A stretch of DNA of 64,000 nucleotides from Bradyrhizobium sp. 200 (GCF_023100945.1 NZ_CP064689.1:5252001-5316000); one strand, 5' to 3'. Positions 37,084-46,712 are shown, counted from the stretch's first letter. Numbers and translations: made by a program. Notes: generated by a model not told the origin, from the letters alone.

Positions 37084-37885
37084 TGATGGTCGCCTTCTCT
37101 ACGCCGTAATCGGTCAGTTTCCATTTCGCGAGCAAAGCACGGTAGGTGCCGTCCGCGATCAAGGAGTCCAGGGCTTCCACGACCGCCTGCTGGAGCGCCT
37201 TCTCCTTGATGTTCAAAGCGAGCCCCGTGAACTGGACCGCGAACACGTCGCCGACCGGGACATAGGTGCCCGGCTCCAGGTCCATCATGTAGGGAAGCGT
37301 CTCGCCGCCCTGGACGGCCGCGTCGATCCGTCCCTGCCTGAGCTGGGTGCGGGCATCGGCGGATCCTTCCGTGCCGACGAATTGAATCGGGTTGCCGCCG
37401 CAATGGGCTTCGCTCCAGGCAGCGATCAGCTTCGGAAAGGACGTGCGCCGGCTGGCGCCGACCTTTTTCCCGCAGAATGCAGCCGTGTCCTTGAACTCGG
37501 CGGCGCGCGCGTGCTGCACGAAAAATCGAGGCCCGTTGCGCAGGTAGTCGACAAAGGTCGCCGTGTCCTGTCGGCTCGCCAGATCAGTCATGCCGGACAG
37601 GATCGCATCCACCCTCCCCGTCGAAATCGCAGGCATCATCTGGTCGAAACTGGTTTGCTGCCAGTCGATCTTGATACCGAGCTTCTTGCCGAGCGCCTCG
37701 CCAAGCTCGACGTCGAATCCAGTCAAGGTGTTGGTCGCGGGATCGCGAAATTCCAACGGCGGATAATTCGGTACGATGGCGACCTTGATGCTGCCCTGCT
37801 TGGCGATTTCCGGAGGCAGCTCGATCGCCATGACCGGAGCATTGGCGGCACTGAGGAACGCAACTGCAAGAAAACGTTTCATCAT
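37070..37885 (-). CDS. Amino-acid-type ABC transporter substrate-binding protein (family 3), second receptor
   Basis: A 271-residue family-3 periplasmic receptor. Signal peptide MMKRFLAVAFLSAANAPVMA; mature part IKVAIVPNYPPLEFRDP and GFDVELGEALGKKLGIKIDW are standard. It closely parallels the receptor at 39514 (CGKKVGASRRTSFP, QLRQGRIDAAVQGGETLPY). Both belong to the same minus-strand operon, which has one permease and one ATPase. It likely binds a charged or ureido amino acid. It precedes the PuuE-like gene. Confidence 0.93.
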   Translation of the reverse strand: MMKRFLAVAFLSAANAPVMAIELPPEIAKQGSIKVAIVPNYPPLEFRDPATNTLTGFDVELGEALGKKLGIKIDWQQTSFDQMMPAISTGRVDAILSGMTDLASRQDTATFVDYLRNGPRFFVQHARAAEFKDTAAFCGKKVGASRRTSFPKLIAAWSEAHCGGNPIQFVGTEGSADARTQLRQGRIDAAVQGGETLPYMMDLEPGTYVPVGDVFAVQFTGLALNIKEKALQQAVVEALDSLIADGTYRALLAKWKLTDYGVEKATINAGQ

Positions 37886-37898
37886 AAAATTTGCCCCA

Positions 37899-38663
37899 TC
37901 AGATTACCGCGGAAAGAAACGACTGAGTGCGGACTTCACGGGGCTTGCCCAGAACCTCGGCCGCTGGCCCGGATTCCACGATTGCGCCATGGTCCATATA
38001 AACAACGGTATCCGCAACCTCGCGCGCGAAGCCGAGTTCATGCGTCACCACCATCATCGTCATGCCGCTGCGGGCAAGCTCCTTCATGACGGTGAGCACC
38101 TCGCCGACCAGCTCGGGATCGAGGGCACTCGTCGGCTCGTCGAACAGCATCAGCATCGGCTTCATCGCGAGCGCGCGGGCAATCGCCACGCGCTGCTGCT
38201 GCCCGCCGGAAAGCTGTGAAGGATAGGCATCGGCTTTCGCCGCCAGCCCGACGCGTGCGAGAAGCTCCATCGCCTCAGCCCTCGCCTCCTCCTTCTTGCG
38301 GCCCTGTACCTGCACCGGACCTTCGGTGATATTTTCAAGCGCAGTCTTGTGCGGGAACAGATTGAAGCGCTGAAACACCATTCCCGTCTTCAGCCGCTGG
38401 CCTGCAATCTTCCGCTCGGTGAGGCGATGCAATCGCCCACCCTCTTCCCGTACACCCAGCAACTCGCCATCCAGCCAGATGCCACCGCTGTCGATCGACG
38501 TAAGCTGATTGATGCAGCGCAGGAGCGTCGTCTTGCCCGATCCCGACGCCCCGATCAGGCAGAGCACCTCGCCTGTCCAGACGTCGAGCGAGACCCGATT
38601 GAGGGCTTGAAACTCCCCAAAATTCTTGCTGACCGAACGGATGGCGACGAGGGGCTGGGTCAT
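37899..38663 (-). CDS. Polar amino-acid-type ABC transporter ATP-binding protein (GlnQ-like)
   Basis: A 254-residue ATPase with Walker [10 protein letters not shown], signature [15 protein letters not shown] and Walker [13 protein letters not shown], followed by the switch His in VVTHELGFA. This is the GlnQ/HisP pattern of the polar amino-acid uptake family. Its start overlaps the permease stop by ATGA. It powers uptake through the single permease encoded upstream. Confidence 0.96.
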   Translation of the reverse strand: MTQPLVAIRSVSKNFGEFQALNRVSLDVWTGEVLCLIGASGSGKTTLLRCINQLTSIDSGGIWLDGELLGVREEGGRLHRLTERKIAGQRLKTGMVFQRFNLFPHKTALENITEGPVQVQGRKKEEARAEAMELLARVGLAAKADAYPSQLSGGQQQRVAIARALAMKPMLMLFDEPTSALDPELVGEVLTVMKELARSGMTMMVVTHELGFAREVADTVVYMDHGAIVESGPAAEVLGKPREVRTQSFLSAVI

Positions 38664-39517
38664 CGGGTGATCTGCAATGCTCCACGCGCGAAGCGCCGTT
38701 CGAGAAGCATCTGCAAGGGAGTCAGGATCGACACAACGAGCAGGTACCAGGAGCCGGCGACGATCAGGAGTTCGATCACGCGCGAATTCGCGTAATAGAT
38801 ATTCTCGGCGTTGTGCAGCACCTCAGGATATTGAATGACGCTGGCCAGCGACGTGGCCTTCACCATGCCGATGAATTCGTTGCCGAGCGGCGGAATCACC
38901 ACCCGCATCGCCTGCGGCAGGATGATCCGGCGCAGCGCGCGCAACCGCCCCATGCCGATCGCCTTCGCGGCCTCATATTGTCCGACGTCGACCGAGAGCA
39001 TGCCCGCCCGCATCACCTCGGACGTATAGGCGCCCTGATTGATGCCGAGGCCGAGCAGCGCTGATAGAAACGGCGTCATGACATCGACCGCCCGAGCCGA
39101 CCACAGGCCGGGAATGCCGATCGTCGGAAACACCAGCGCGAGATTGAACCACAGCAGCAGTTGCAGGATCAGCGGGGTACCGCGGAACAGCCACGTATAG
39201 CCGGCGGCGACGGACGCCAGAACCGGATTGGACGAGAGCCGCATGATCGCGACGACGACGCCCAAGACGATGCCAAGGGCCATCGCGAGCACCGCCATCA
39301 CCATGGTGTTGGCGATGCCCTCGAGGATCACCTTCGCGGTCAGGAAGCGGCTGACATAGGTCCATTCGATCTGGCCGTTGACGAAGGCGCGGCCGATCGC
39401 AGCCAGCACGACGAGGATCGCCGCGGCAGCAAGCCATCGCCCCCAATGAGCCTGACGCGCGACCGTCATCTCCGAAATGTCGGGGAAGCCTCCCGCAAGG
39501 GCGCGCGCTGTCCTCAT
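38660..39517 (-). CDS. Polar amino-acid-type ABC transporter permease
   Basis: A 285-residue permease with several hydrophobic helices, [19 protein letters not shown] and the EAA loop [24 protein letters not shown], both typical of the HisM/GlnP family. It is the only membrane subunit of this system, so it probably forms a homodimer. It overlaps the first receptor stop by ATGA. A start at MTVARQ, codon 17, is possible and would remove a weakly conserved N-terminus. Confidence 0.94.
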   Translation of the reverse strand: MRTARALAGGFPDISEMTVARQAHWGRWLAAAAILVVLAAIGRAFVNGQIEWTYVSRFLTAKVILEGIANTMVMAVLAMALGIVLGVVVAIMRLSSNPVLASVAAGYTWLFRGTPLILQLLLWFNLALVFPTIGIPGLWSARAVDVMTPFLSALLGLGINQGAYTSEVMRAGMLSVDVGQYEAAKAIGMGRLRALRRIILPQAMRVVIPPLGNEFIGMVKATSLASVIQYPEVLHNAENIYYANSRVIELLIVAGSWYLLVVSILTPLQMLLERRFARGALQITR

Positions 39518-40338
39518 TGCGGGGACGCATTCATCATCGGTTGGGCCACCGCGTTCGCGCCCAATCCGTATTTGTCGAGAATGGCCTTGTAGGAGCCGTC
39601 ATTTATCATCGCTGCAAGATGTTCGGTCACCACTTCGCGAAGCGCCACGTCGTCTTTCCGGAACATGATGCCCTGATAGCCGGTGGCGAACGGCTCCCCT
39701 ATGACGCGGTATTTCCCCGCCTCCTGCTGCTGGGCGTAGGGCAGCGTCTCGGTGCCCTGCACCGCAGCGTCGATGCGGCCCTGCTTGAGCTGGTTGCGGA
39801 CATCAATGCTGTTTTCGCCCGGAACATATTGCACGGCGGGCTTGCCGTTCGCCTCGCAATTCTGCTTGCTCCATTTCTCGATCTCGACAGGAAAGCTGGT
39901 GCTGCGCGTCGTCCCGACCTTCTTGCCGCAGAGATCGACGGGAGACTTCACTGCATTGTCCGTCAGGACGAAGAACTGCGGACCTGTCGCCAGATAGTCG
40001 ATGAAATCGGCGGCCTCGCGCCGCGAACTGCGGTCCGAAATGCCGCTGATGATGAAATCGGCGCGCTTGGTCTGCAATGAGGGGATGAGCTCGGCGAACG
40101 GCGTTTCGCTCCAGACGATCTTCACGTCCAGCCGCTTCGCGAGTTCGTTGGCGAGATCGATATCGAGTCCGACGAGTTGGTTGGTCGAGGGATCGCGATA
40201 TTCCATGGGAGCGTAGGTCGAGTTGACCGTCAGCCGCAACGTGCCCGTCTGCCTGATCGATTCCGGCAATTCGGTGGCCTCTGCCGCTGTAACGGCGAGG
40301 AGCGCGGCGAGCCCAAGGGAGAACGAGAGACGCGTCAT
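39514..40338 (-). CDS. Amino-acid-type ABC transporter substrate-binding protein (family 3), first receptor
   Basis: A 274-residue family-3 receptor; AAAGGAG precedes the ATG at 40338. Signal peptide MTRLSFSLGLAALLAVTAAEA; mature TLRLTVNSTYAPMEYRDP and GLDIDLANELAKRLDVKIVW are typical. It follows the D-carbamoylase stop by one base, so the carbamoylase and transporter are tightly linked. Binding of an N-carbamoyl amino acid, ureido acid or amino acid is likely (inference). Confidence 0.94.
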   Translation of the reverse strand: MTRLSFSLGLAALLAVTAAEATELPESIRQTGTLRLTVNSTYAPMEYRDPSTNQLVGLDIDLANELAKRLDVKIVWSETPFAELIPSLQTKRADFIISGISDRSSRREAADFIDYLATGPQFFVLTDNAVKSPVDLCGKKVGTTRSTSFPVEIEKWSKQNCEANGKPAVQYVPGENSIDVRNQLKQGRIDAAVQGTETLPYAQQQEAGKYRVIGEPFATGYQGIMFRKDDVALREVVTEHLAAMINDGSYKAILDKYGLGANAVAQPMMNASPQ

Positions 40339-40339
40339 G

Positions 40340-41338
40340 TCAGCTCCTTTGGCCCGCGCTGCGACCGGCTGCTTGATGTTTGACCGCATCGAGAGTAGCC
40401 GGTTCGATGATGCCGGCACGTTCGGTGATCGCTGTGTATTGCTGCGGTCGCCGATGTGCGGCGAAATTGAACATCTTGTCCTTGCCCTGGCGACAGAGAT
40501 CGAGGTCAAGGTCGGCAAAGATGATCTCGTCTGCGAGCGTTTGCGCCTCCGTGACGATCCGGCCATTGGGATCCACGATGCAGGAGCCACCGATCAGTCC
40601 GGAGCCATCCTCGTTTCCCGCCTTGGCGACCGCGATCGCCCAGGTGGCGTTCATGTAGGCGTTGGCCTGGGTCACGAGCTTGGAATGGAAGGTGCGCAGC
40701 GCCGCGTCTTCAGAGATGCCGCCGTTTGGATCGTAGGCCGCGGAGTTGTAGCCGACGCAAACCAGTTCGACGCCCTGCAGGCCGAGCACGCGCCAGGCCT
40801 CCGGCCAGCGCCGATCGTTGCAGATCATCATGCCCATGATCGCGTGGCGCCAATCCGGTCCCGCCCGAAAGGCAGGAAATCCCAGATCGCCATATTCGAA
40901 ATAGCGCTTTTCGAGCTGCTGATAGGCGGCGCCGGCTCGCGGCTCGACCGAGCCCGGCAAGTGCACTTTGCGATAGCGCCCGAAAATTTCGCCGTCACGA
41001 TCGACCAGGATCGAACAGTTGAAGCGCTGACCGTCCGATGTCAGCTCGGCGTAACCGACGTAGAAGCCGATGCCGAGCGCCCGGGCACGATCGAACAAGG
41101 CCTGCACGGCCGGATTTGGCATGCAACGTTCGAAGTAATGATCAAGTGCTTCGCCCTCGATAAGCCATCGCGGGAAGAAGGTCGTGAACGCCAATTCGGG
41201 AAAAACGACCAGTGTTGCGCCACGTGCAGCCGCCTCCTCCAGCAGCGCCAGCATCCGGCCAAGCGTATGCTCCCGCGAGTCCGCTTTTTGCGTCGGCCCC
41301 ATCTGAGCGGCGGCGGCGCGGAGAACTCGAACCAACAT
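40340..41338 (-). CDS. N-carbamoyl-D-amino acid amidohydrolase (second D-carbamoylase)
   Basis: A 332-residue nitrilase-superfamily enzyme with the triad E48 (VFPELAFTTFFPRW), K124 (RYRKVHLPG) and C173 (MICNDRRWPE). It is a clear paralogue of the enzyme at 21610, with differences around residues 130-165 and the C-terminus. The ATG at 41338 has GGAGG very close upstream; an earlier TTG or a TTG one codon later are alternatives. It heads the amino-acid transporter operon and is divergent from a LysR gene, which likely controls it. Confidence 0.92.
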   Translation of the reverse strand: MLVRVLRAAAAQMGPTQKADSREHTLGRMLALLEEAAARGATLVVFPELAFTTFFPRWLIEGEALDHYFERCMPNPAVQALFDRARALGIGFYVGYAELTSDGQRFNCSILVDRDGEIFGRYRKVHLPGSVEPRAGAAYQQLEKRYFEYGDLGFPAFRAGPDWRHAIMGMMICNDRRWPEAWRVLGLQGVELVCVGYNSAAYDPNGGISEDAALRTFHSKLVTQANAYMNATWAIAVAKAGNEDGSGLIGGSCIVDPNGRIVTEAQTLADEIIFADLDLDLCRQGKDKMFNFAAHRRPQQYTAITERAGIIEPATLDAVKHQAAGRSAGQRS

Positions 41339-41472
41339 TGCCTCCAATCTGAGCGGACTGCTTACTCAAGAGGCGGATGATCCCGCTCCGATAGCGCTCC
41401 GATGCAGGGGTGATTACGCGGAAGCGCAGCCCTAAACGCAATCACTCGTGCTATGATATTTTCAGTGAGACA

Positions 41473-41487
41473 ATAACCGGTAGTTAT
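41473..41487. promoter_or_regulatory. LysR-type T-N11-A palindrome abutting the lysR start codon
   Basis: ATAAC-CGGTA-GTTAT has perfect 5-base arms, and T41474-N11-A41486 fits the LysR box. It ends at the base before the ATG of the LysR gene, so a bound protein would also block that gene's own start (autorepression, inference), while the divergent carbamoylase promoter lies upstream. Confidence 0.6.
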
Positions 41488-42387
41488 ATGAACCTGCGCC
41501 AATTGGAGATCCTGCGAGCGGTTATCCGCCATCGGACCACGGTGGCGGCGGCGGACGAACTGGCGCTGTCGCAGCCGGCGATCAGCAACGCGCTGAAGGC
41601 GATGGAGGCGCAGGCGGGCTTCGCCTTGTTCGAGCGTGTCAACAACCGGCTGTTTCCGACATCGGAGGCGATGGCGCTTTACAAGGAAAGCGAAGCGATC
41701 TTTGCGCTCCACGCCAAACTCGAAAATCGCGTGCGCGACTTGAGGGAGTGCCGCTCCGGGCTGCTGTCGATCGTGGCGACGCCGCCGCTGGCCTACAGCA
41801 TCATTCCGCGCGCTTTGTCGGACTTCCTGCGGCGCCGTCAGCAGACGCGCGTCTTCTTCGATGTACGGCGCTACGAGGGAATCATCGACGGCGTGTCGAG
41901 CCGGGTTGCAGAGCTCGGCTTCGCACTCGGACTGTCACATCATCCCGGCATTGCGCATGAGGTGGTTCATACCGGCGAAATGGTCTGCGTCCTGCCACCG
42001 AACCATCCACTGGCCGAACGGCCGGTCATTTCCGCTTCCGACCTTGTCGGCTTGCCCTTCATCGGGCTGGAGCGCGGCACGCGGTTGGGAGAAGCCGTGC
42101 GCGAGAGCTTTGCGCAGACCGGCGCGCCGTTCCAGCCGACCGTCGAGGTACGCTACTGCAACACAGCCTGCGTGCTCGCGGCCGCCGGTGTGGGCGCGGC
42201 GGTCGTCGATCCCTTTTCACCGCGCCAAGGCGGCGGCCAGGACCTCATCGTTCGGCCTTTCACACCCAAGACGGTGGCGGTGGCCTATATGCTGTGGTCC
42301 GAGGCGGAGCCTTTGTCGCGCCTGGCCAAGGCGTTCCTGAATGAAGTCCGGCAGGCGAGCCGCTCCCTGGAGCAGGATGCCTCTTGA
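41488..42387 (+). CDS. LysR-family transcriptional regulator
   Basis: A 299-residue LysR-type regulator. MNLRQLEILRAVIRHRTTVAAADELALSQPAISNALKAME is the N-terminal helix-turn-helix, and the C-terminal half is the effector-binding fold. The ATG at 41488 gives the canonical LTTR start; the longer upstream frame is ignored. It is divergent from the carbamoylase-transporter run (41338 to 26257), which it may activate, and convergent with the GMC gene. The coinducer is unknown; it may be a carbamoyl or amino compound. Confidence 0.94.
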   Translation: MNLRQLEILRAVIRHRTTVAAADELALSQPAISNALKAMEAQAGFALFERVNNRLFPTSEAMALYKESEAIFALHAKLENRVRDLRECRSGLLSIVATPPLAYSIIPRALSDFLRRRQQTRVFFDVRRYEGIIDGVSSRVAELGFALGLSHHPGIAHEVVHTGEMVCVLPPNHPLAERPVISASDLVGLPFIGLERGTRLGEAVRESFAQTGAPFQPTVEVRYCNTACVLAAAGVGAAVVDPFSPRQGGGQDLIVRPFTPKTVAVAYMLWSEAEPLSRLAKAFLNEVRQASRSLEQDAS

Positions 42388-42423
42388 GCGATGCACGGCT
42401 TGAGGCTGCTCGGGCTCGCTTTC

Positions 42424-44007
42424 CTACAGTGCCATGGCGGAAGCATTGTTCGACACGTCCGTCTTCCGCATCATCATCCGCGCAATGGCCTCGCCAATCA
42501 CTACCGTGGTGAAATGGGTGTTGGCGCGGCAATCGGACGGCATGATCGAAGCGTCCGCCACGCGCAGCGCGGCGATTCCCTTCACGGTGCCATCCGGGTT
42601 CACCACGCCATTGGGGTCGTTGAAGCCCGCCATGCGGCAAGAACCGGCGGCATGTTGAATGTCGCCGGTTTCGCGGCGGAGCAGCGCTTCGAGCTCCCCA
42701 TTCGGCAGTGAAGCGGCCTGCGGCAGCGTCAGGTCGGTATCGATCAAGCGAATCCACTCGCTGATATCCGCCAGCGCCGGCTGGGTGGTGAGCACGGCCA
42801 GTCGCTTCACCGCATCGACCATGCGCAACAGGTCGCGATCATCGGCGAGCATGTTTTCTTCGACGATCGGGTCAATCGAAGCATCGGTCGAAGCCAGCTT
42901 CAAATGACCGCGCGAGTAGGCGTTGAACAGGCCAGCGCCGATGGCGCCGGGGGCGCCGATGCCGCGGTGGTTGAAGGCGATCAGGATCATGTCGCGCTTG
43001 CCGCCATCCGCAAGCCCGGATGAATACGTCACGCAACAGTTGGTATGACGCGTGTCCGGGTCGGTCGGCCGAAACTCTTCGCGCAACTGTATGGTGGCGC
43101 GAAACAGCGGATGGTCGAAAAAGTGCCTGCCGACCGGCAGGTCGCGCTCGACCGCGATGCCCATCGCCTTCAGCTCGTCGGCGGGGCCGATGCCCGAACG
43201 CAGCAATATCGCCGGGCTGTGGATGGCGCCGGCGCACAGCACGATTTCGCGTGCGCTGATTTCCGAACTGCCCTGCCCTTCGATGTGAACCAGCACGCCG
43301 GTGGCCCGGCCATCCCTGATCAAGAGGCGATCGACCAGCGCGTGCCCCCGGATTTCCAGGTTGGCGCGGCCGCGCGCCGGCTCCAGATAAGCTTCATTGG
43401 TCGTGATGCGGCGGCTGTCGCGGCTGTTGATCGGATAGCAGGCGGCGCCGTCGCCATCCGGCCCGTTGAGGTCGGCACACCACGGATACCCCGATGCCAG
43501 CGCGGCGTCGCGGAGCCCACGGTCGATCGGACCCCACGTCTCCGGCGGCGCGCGATAGACCGGCAACGGCCCGCCGCGGCCATGGCCCGGGCTGTCACCG
43601 AACTCGAAATCATCCTCGATGACCGAGAACAGCGGCATTACCTCTTTTGCCGACCAGCCGGTGCAGCCACCAGTCGCCCATTCATCGAACGCATCCGCAA
43701 CACCGCGGATGGCTATCTGGCCGTTCATCATCGAACTGCCGCCGAGGCCCTTGCCGCGCCAATAGAAACGCGCCTCCTGCCCCGCCACCCGGCGGGTCAG
43801 CAGATTCGGCCACTGCCATTTCTCCTGATATTCGCGCTTGTGAATGATCGGAATCGGGTTCGGCGTCCGGACTTCCCAGGGCGCCTCGTCGGCGCGCCAG
43901 TCGAGACCCGCTTCCAGCAGCAGCACGCGTCTGGCGGGGTCCTCGGACAACCGGGCAGCAACCGCGGCGCCGGCAGAGCCGCCGCCGACTACAATGACGT
44001 CATACAT
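42424..44007 (-). CDS. GMC-family FAD-dependent oxidoreductase (choline dehydrogenase-like)
   Basis: A 527-residue GMC flavoprotein. FAD binding is set by VIVVGGGSAGAAVAARL near residues 4-20 and GKGLGGSSMMNGQIAIRG. The C-terminal HAAGSCRMA segment and the later NTHFTTVVIGE supply the active-site His residues. It oxidises an alcohol, such as a polyol or choline-like compound, to an aldehyde. It starts four bases after an extracellular receptor gene, so the receptor and enzyme are co-expressed. No signal peptide is visible. Substrate unknown. Confidence 0.93.
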   Translation of the reverse strand: MYDVIVVGGGSAGAAVAARLSEDPARRVLLLEAGLDWRADEAPWEVRTPNPIPIIHKREYQEKWQWPNLLTRRVAGQEARFYWRGKGLGGSSMMNGQIAIRGVADAFDEWATGGCTGWSAKEVMPLFSVIEDDFEFGDSPGHGRGGPLPVYRAPPETWGPIDRGLRDAALASGYPWCADLNGPDGDGAACYPINSRDSRRITTNEAYLEPARGRANLEIRGHALVDRLLIRDGRATGVLVHIEGQGSSEISAREIVLCAGAIHSPAILLRSGIGPADELKAMGIAVERDLPVGRHFFDHPLFRATIQLREEFRPTDPDTRHTNCCVTYSSGLADGGKRDMILIAFNHRGIGAPGAIGAGLFNAYSRGHLKLASTDASIDPIVEENMLADDRDLLRMVDAVKRLAVLTTQPALADISEWIRLIDTDLTLPQAASLPNGELEALLRRETGDIQHAAGSCRMAGFNDPNGVVNPDGTVKGIAALRVADASIMPSDCRANTHFTTVVIGEAIARMMMRKTDVSNNASAMAL

Positions 44008-44011
44008 GGCG

Positions 44012-45574
44012 TTACTTCTCGATGTTCCAGAAAATCGGAATCGCTGACGGTATCAAACCACGCAGATTGGCGCGATAGGCGGCCGGCTGAGCGAACTGCC
44101 CCCACGGAATGCCCGGAGCCTGATCGTACATCACGGCCTGGATCTCGGCTGCGATCTTCTTGCGGTGCTCCTCGGCGGGCGCCTTGGCAAAGGCATCCAG
44201 CAGCGGCGTGATGCGCTGGTCGCATTGCCAGCCCGTGAAGTCGACGCAGTTGAACGCCACCATAACGTTGGTAAGCGGCGAGGCCAGATCGAAGCCGCCG
44301 GCGTGAACGCCATAGACACTCCAGCCTTCCTTCTTGGTGCGACGGGCAAGCACCGAGGCCCAATCCATCACCTGCAGATCGACATTGAAGCCCGCCTGCT
44401 TCAGCTTCTCTGCAAGAACCTGCGCCGAAATACGCGGCGCCTCAAGGTCGCTGGCCTGCATCACAATGATCGGCTCACCGGCATATTTCGTCGCCTTGAG
44501 TGCCGCGCGCGCCGCCTCAATGGACGGATTCGCTGCAGCTTCGGTTCCGGCCTTGCTGTCATAGGTGGTTCCGCAGGTGAAAAACGTTGCGCAAGGTGTG
44601 GCGTATTTGGCATCGAGGCCTAACCCGTCCAGCACCTCGCGCTGATCGACCAGCTTCCATAGCACGCGCCGGATCGCCGGATCGTCGAACGGCTTCTGCG
44701 CGGCGTTGAGGCGATAGGCGCCGGCAAACATGTTGCCTCCGGTGAAGTTCACGACCTTCACCTTGGCATTCTTTTCAAGAACCGGCAGCAGATCGAACGG
44801 CGCATACTGCATGTAATCCACTTCGCCGGTCTGCAGCGCAGATGCTGCGGTGGAACCGTCGGGGATGACACGAATTTCCAGCGTGTCGATGTTGACGCGC
44901 TTGCCACCGGCCAGGAAGTCGGCAGGTTCGGAACGCGGCACATAATCGGCGAATTTCTTCAGGATCATGCGATCGCCGGTGCGGTGATCGGCCTTGCTGT
45001 AGACAAACGGTCCAGAGCCGACGATTTCGGTGATGCGTTGATCGGCAGGCGTCTTGGCGACACGCTCGGGCATCATGAAGGCGACGGGGCTGACGGGATT
45101 GCCGAGCGCATCGATCACCAGGCCCGAAGGCTCCTTCAGCGTCAGTACGAATGTCTTGGTGTCACTCGGTTCGAGCGACGCGGTGATGGCGAAGATTCGC
45201 CGGCCGAGTGCGTTGCGCTGCCCCCAACGTCGCAGTGATGCGACGCAGTCCACAGATGTGACCGGCTGGCCGTCATGCCATTTCAGGCCATCGCGCAGCG
45301 TGAATGTGTAGATCAGTCCGTCAGGCGAAACCTTCCAGTCCTGCACCATCTGCGGCTTGATTTCACCTTTGGCGTCCTTCGCGAACAGAGTGTCGAACAC
45401 CATGAATCCGAAGGTCCGCGAAATATAGGCCGGCGTAAAATGCGGATCGAGCGTGGCGATTTCCGCTTCCAGCACCGCGACAAGATTGCCGGCGGCATGG
45501 CCCGGCGTAACCGCCGGAGCCGCGACGAGCGCGAGCGAAAATATCGCGGGGATGAAAGCCTTCAATTTGGACAT
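44012..45574 (-). CDS. Extracellular solute-binding protein, family 5 (orphan)
   Basis: A 520-residue family-5 receptor with Sec signal MSKLKAFIPAIFSLALVAAP cleaved near GHA. It contains LKWHDGQPVTSVDCVASLRRW, AFMMPERVAK and EIVGSGPFVYS, matching the receptors at 30124 and 34578. No peptide-type permease is next to it; the downstream gene is a GMC oxidoreductase. Together with 34578 it is an orphan receptor that may serve the transporter at 26257-30107 or an unlinked one. The 5' gap to 45730 has no clear promoter. Confidence 0.92.
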   Translation of the reverse strand: MSKLKAFIPAIFSLALVAAPAVTPGHAAGNLVAVLEAEIATLDPHFTPAYISRTFGFMVFDTLFAKDAKGEIKPQMVQDWKVSPDGLIYTFTLRDGLKWHDGQPVTSVDCVASLRRWGQRNALGRRIFAITASLEPSDTKTFVLTLKEPSGLVIDALGNPVSPVAFMMPERVAKTPADQRITEIVGSGPFVYSKADHRTGDRMILKKFADYVPRSEPADFLAGGKRVNIDTLEIRVIPDGSTAASALQTGEVDYMQYAPFDLLPVLEKNAKVKVVNFTGGNMFAGAYRLNAAQKPFDDPAIRRVLWKLVDQREVLDGLGLDAKYATPCATFFTCGTTYDSKAGTEAAANPSIEAARAALKATKYAGEPIIVMQASDLEAPRISAQVLAEKLKQAGFNVDLQVMDWASVLARRTKKEGWSVYGVHAGGFDLASPLTNVMVAFNCVDFTGWQCDQRITPLLDAFAKAPAEEHRKKIAAEIQAVMYDQAPGIPWGQFAQPAAYRANLRGLIPSAIPIFWNIEK

Positions 45575-45729
45575 GGATGCCTTTTCAGGTTTGCGAGGAA
45601 CGTCTGGGAGGATTTGGAACCGGGTAATGCGCCTCGAAGCAGGATGTTCTTCTCAAGCAATGTCCGTGCCGCATAGGGTGCGCCGCTCATGTCGCAACGA
45701 CTACCTGCTGTGCGTTTGTTCAATTTGCG

Positions 45730-45906
45730 ATGAGACGCAGAATCCCTGAGCGCAAAGCTATCAACGCCGGCGCGGATCCCGGCAGCCTGAAGACGATCGA
45801 GATCGAGGATATGCCGATCGCCTACCTGCCCGGCAACTCACTGCGCGTTCGTGTCCGGGTTGCCGGCGCGCTCAACCGGATCGAGGCCAGCCGCGAGGTC
45901 GCCTAA
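45730..45906 (+). pseudogene. Remnant of the 3' end of a small hyuA-like hydantoinase/oxoprolinase gene
   Basis: An open stretch of 58 codons on the plus strand contains AINAGADPGSLKTIEIEDMPIAYLPGNS (split here as AINAGADPG, then SLKTIEIEDMPIAYLPG) and RVRVRVAGAL. This reads like the conserved C-terminus of the short (about 520-residue) hydantoinase/oxoprolinase family, as I recall it. The body of that gene is absent upstream, so it is probably a deletion scar. It lies between two minus-strand genes. Identity rests on memory of the family, not a search. Confidence 0.45.
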
Positions 45907-45919
45907 GCGACGGCTCGCA

Positions 45920-46543
45920 CTAGAGATCGTTGACACGCTGCACGCCGATGGCAGCCATCCCTGCCCAGGCGGCGTCGAGCGAGCCCGCAAGATCGATGGC
46001 CCTGCATCCGGCCTCAACAAGCACGGTGTCGAAGCCGAGCCGGCGCGCATCCACGGCGGAATAGTGGACGCAAAAATCGGTGGCGAGCCCGGCCAGGAAG
46101 ACTCGCCGAAAGCCTCGGTCGCGCAAATAGCCCGCCAGACCGGTAGCCGTGCGCCGATCGTTTTCAAAAAAAGCCGAGTAAGAATCGATTTCGGGACGGA
46201 AGCCCTTCCGAATGATCAGCTCCGCCCGGTCGACCAGGAGTTCTGGATGAAACGCCGCCCCGGCGGTGCCCTGGACGCAATGATCAGGCCAAAGGGTTTG
46301 CTGACCATATGGCATAGCAACACTCTCGAAGGGGCTCGCTCCCGGATGCGATGTGACGAAAGAGCTGTGACCTGGCGGATGCCAGTCCTGGGTCAGCAGC
46401 ACATGATCGAAGCGTTCGGCGAGGCGATTGATAATCGGCACCACGGCGTCGCCATCGGCAACGGCAAGCGCGCCTCCAGGGCAAAAATCGTTCTGCACGT
46501 CGATTATCAGCAGCAAATCATCGTTGCCCGGTCGGATCTGCAT
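45920..46543 (-). CDS. pncA: Nicotinamidase/pyrazinamidase-like isochorismatase-family hydrolase
   Basis: A 207-residue cysteine hydrolase. The catalytic triad is D15 (IIDVQNDF), K113 (IRKGF) and C158 (GLATDFCVHYSA); metal ligands D53, H55 and H59 sit in QDWHPPGHS, and WPDHCVQGT is the nicotinamidase signature. It converts nicotinamide to nicotinate and ammonia. The ATG at 46543 gives the usual length; the longer upstream frame has no support. In this setting it may also act on another amide such as a carbamoyl or ureido compound, but the PncA motifs are full. Confidence 0.92.
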   Translation of the reverse strand: MQIRPGNDDLLLIIDVQNDFCPGGALAVADGDAVVPIINRLAERFDHVLLTQDWHPPGHSSFVTSHPGASPFESVAMPYGQQTLWPDHCVQGTAGAAFHPELLVDRAELIIRKGFRPEIDSYSAFFENDRRTATGLAGYLRDRGFRRVFLAGLATDFCVHYSAVDARRLGFDTVLVEAGCRAIDLAGSLDAAWAGMAAIGVQRVNDL

Positions 46544-46712
46544 TCTGGACCTTTGATTGTCTTGATCACCAAACTCTAGCGCAAGACAAGAATTTTCCAA
46601 GTAAACTACTATGTAAAGCACGGCCGAATTGCGGAACATCTTTCTGCTGTGTTCACCCAGGAAAGCCGCTGTGCCGATCAGTCGCGGTAGTATTCCACAG
46701 CGTGGGCGCGGC

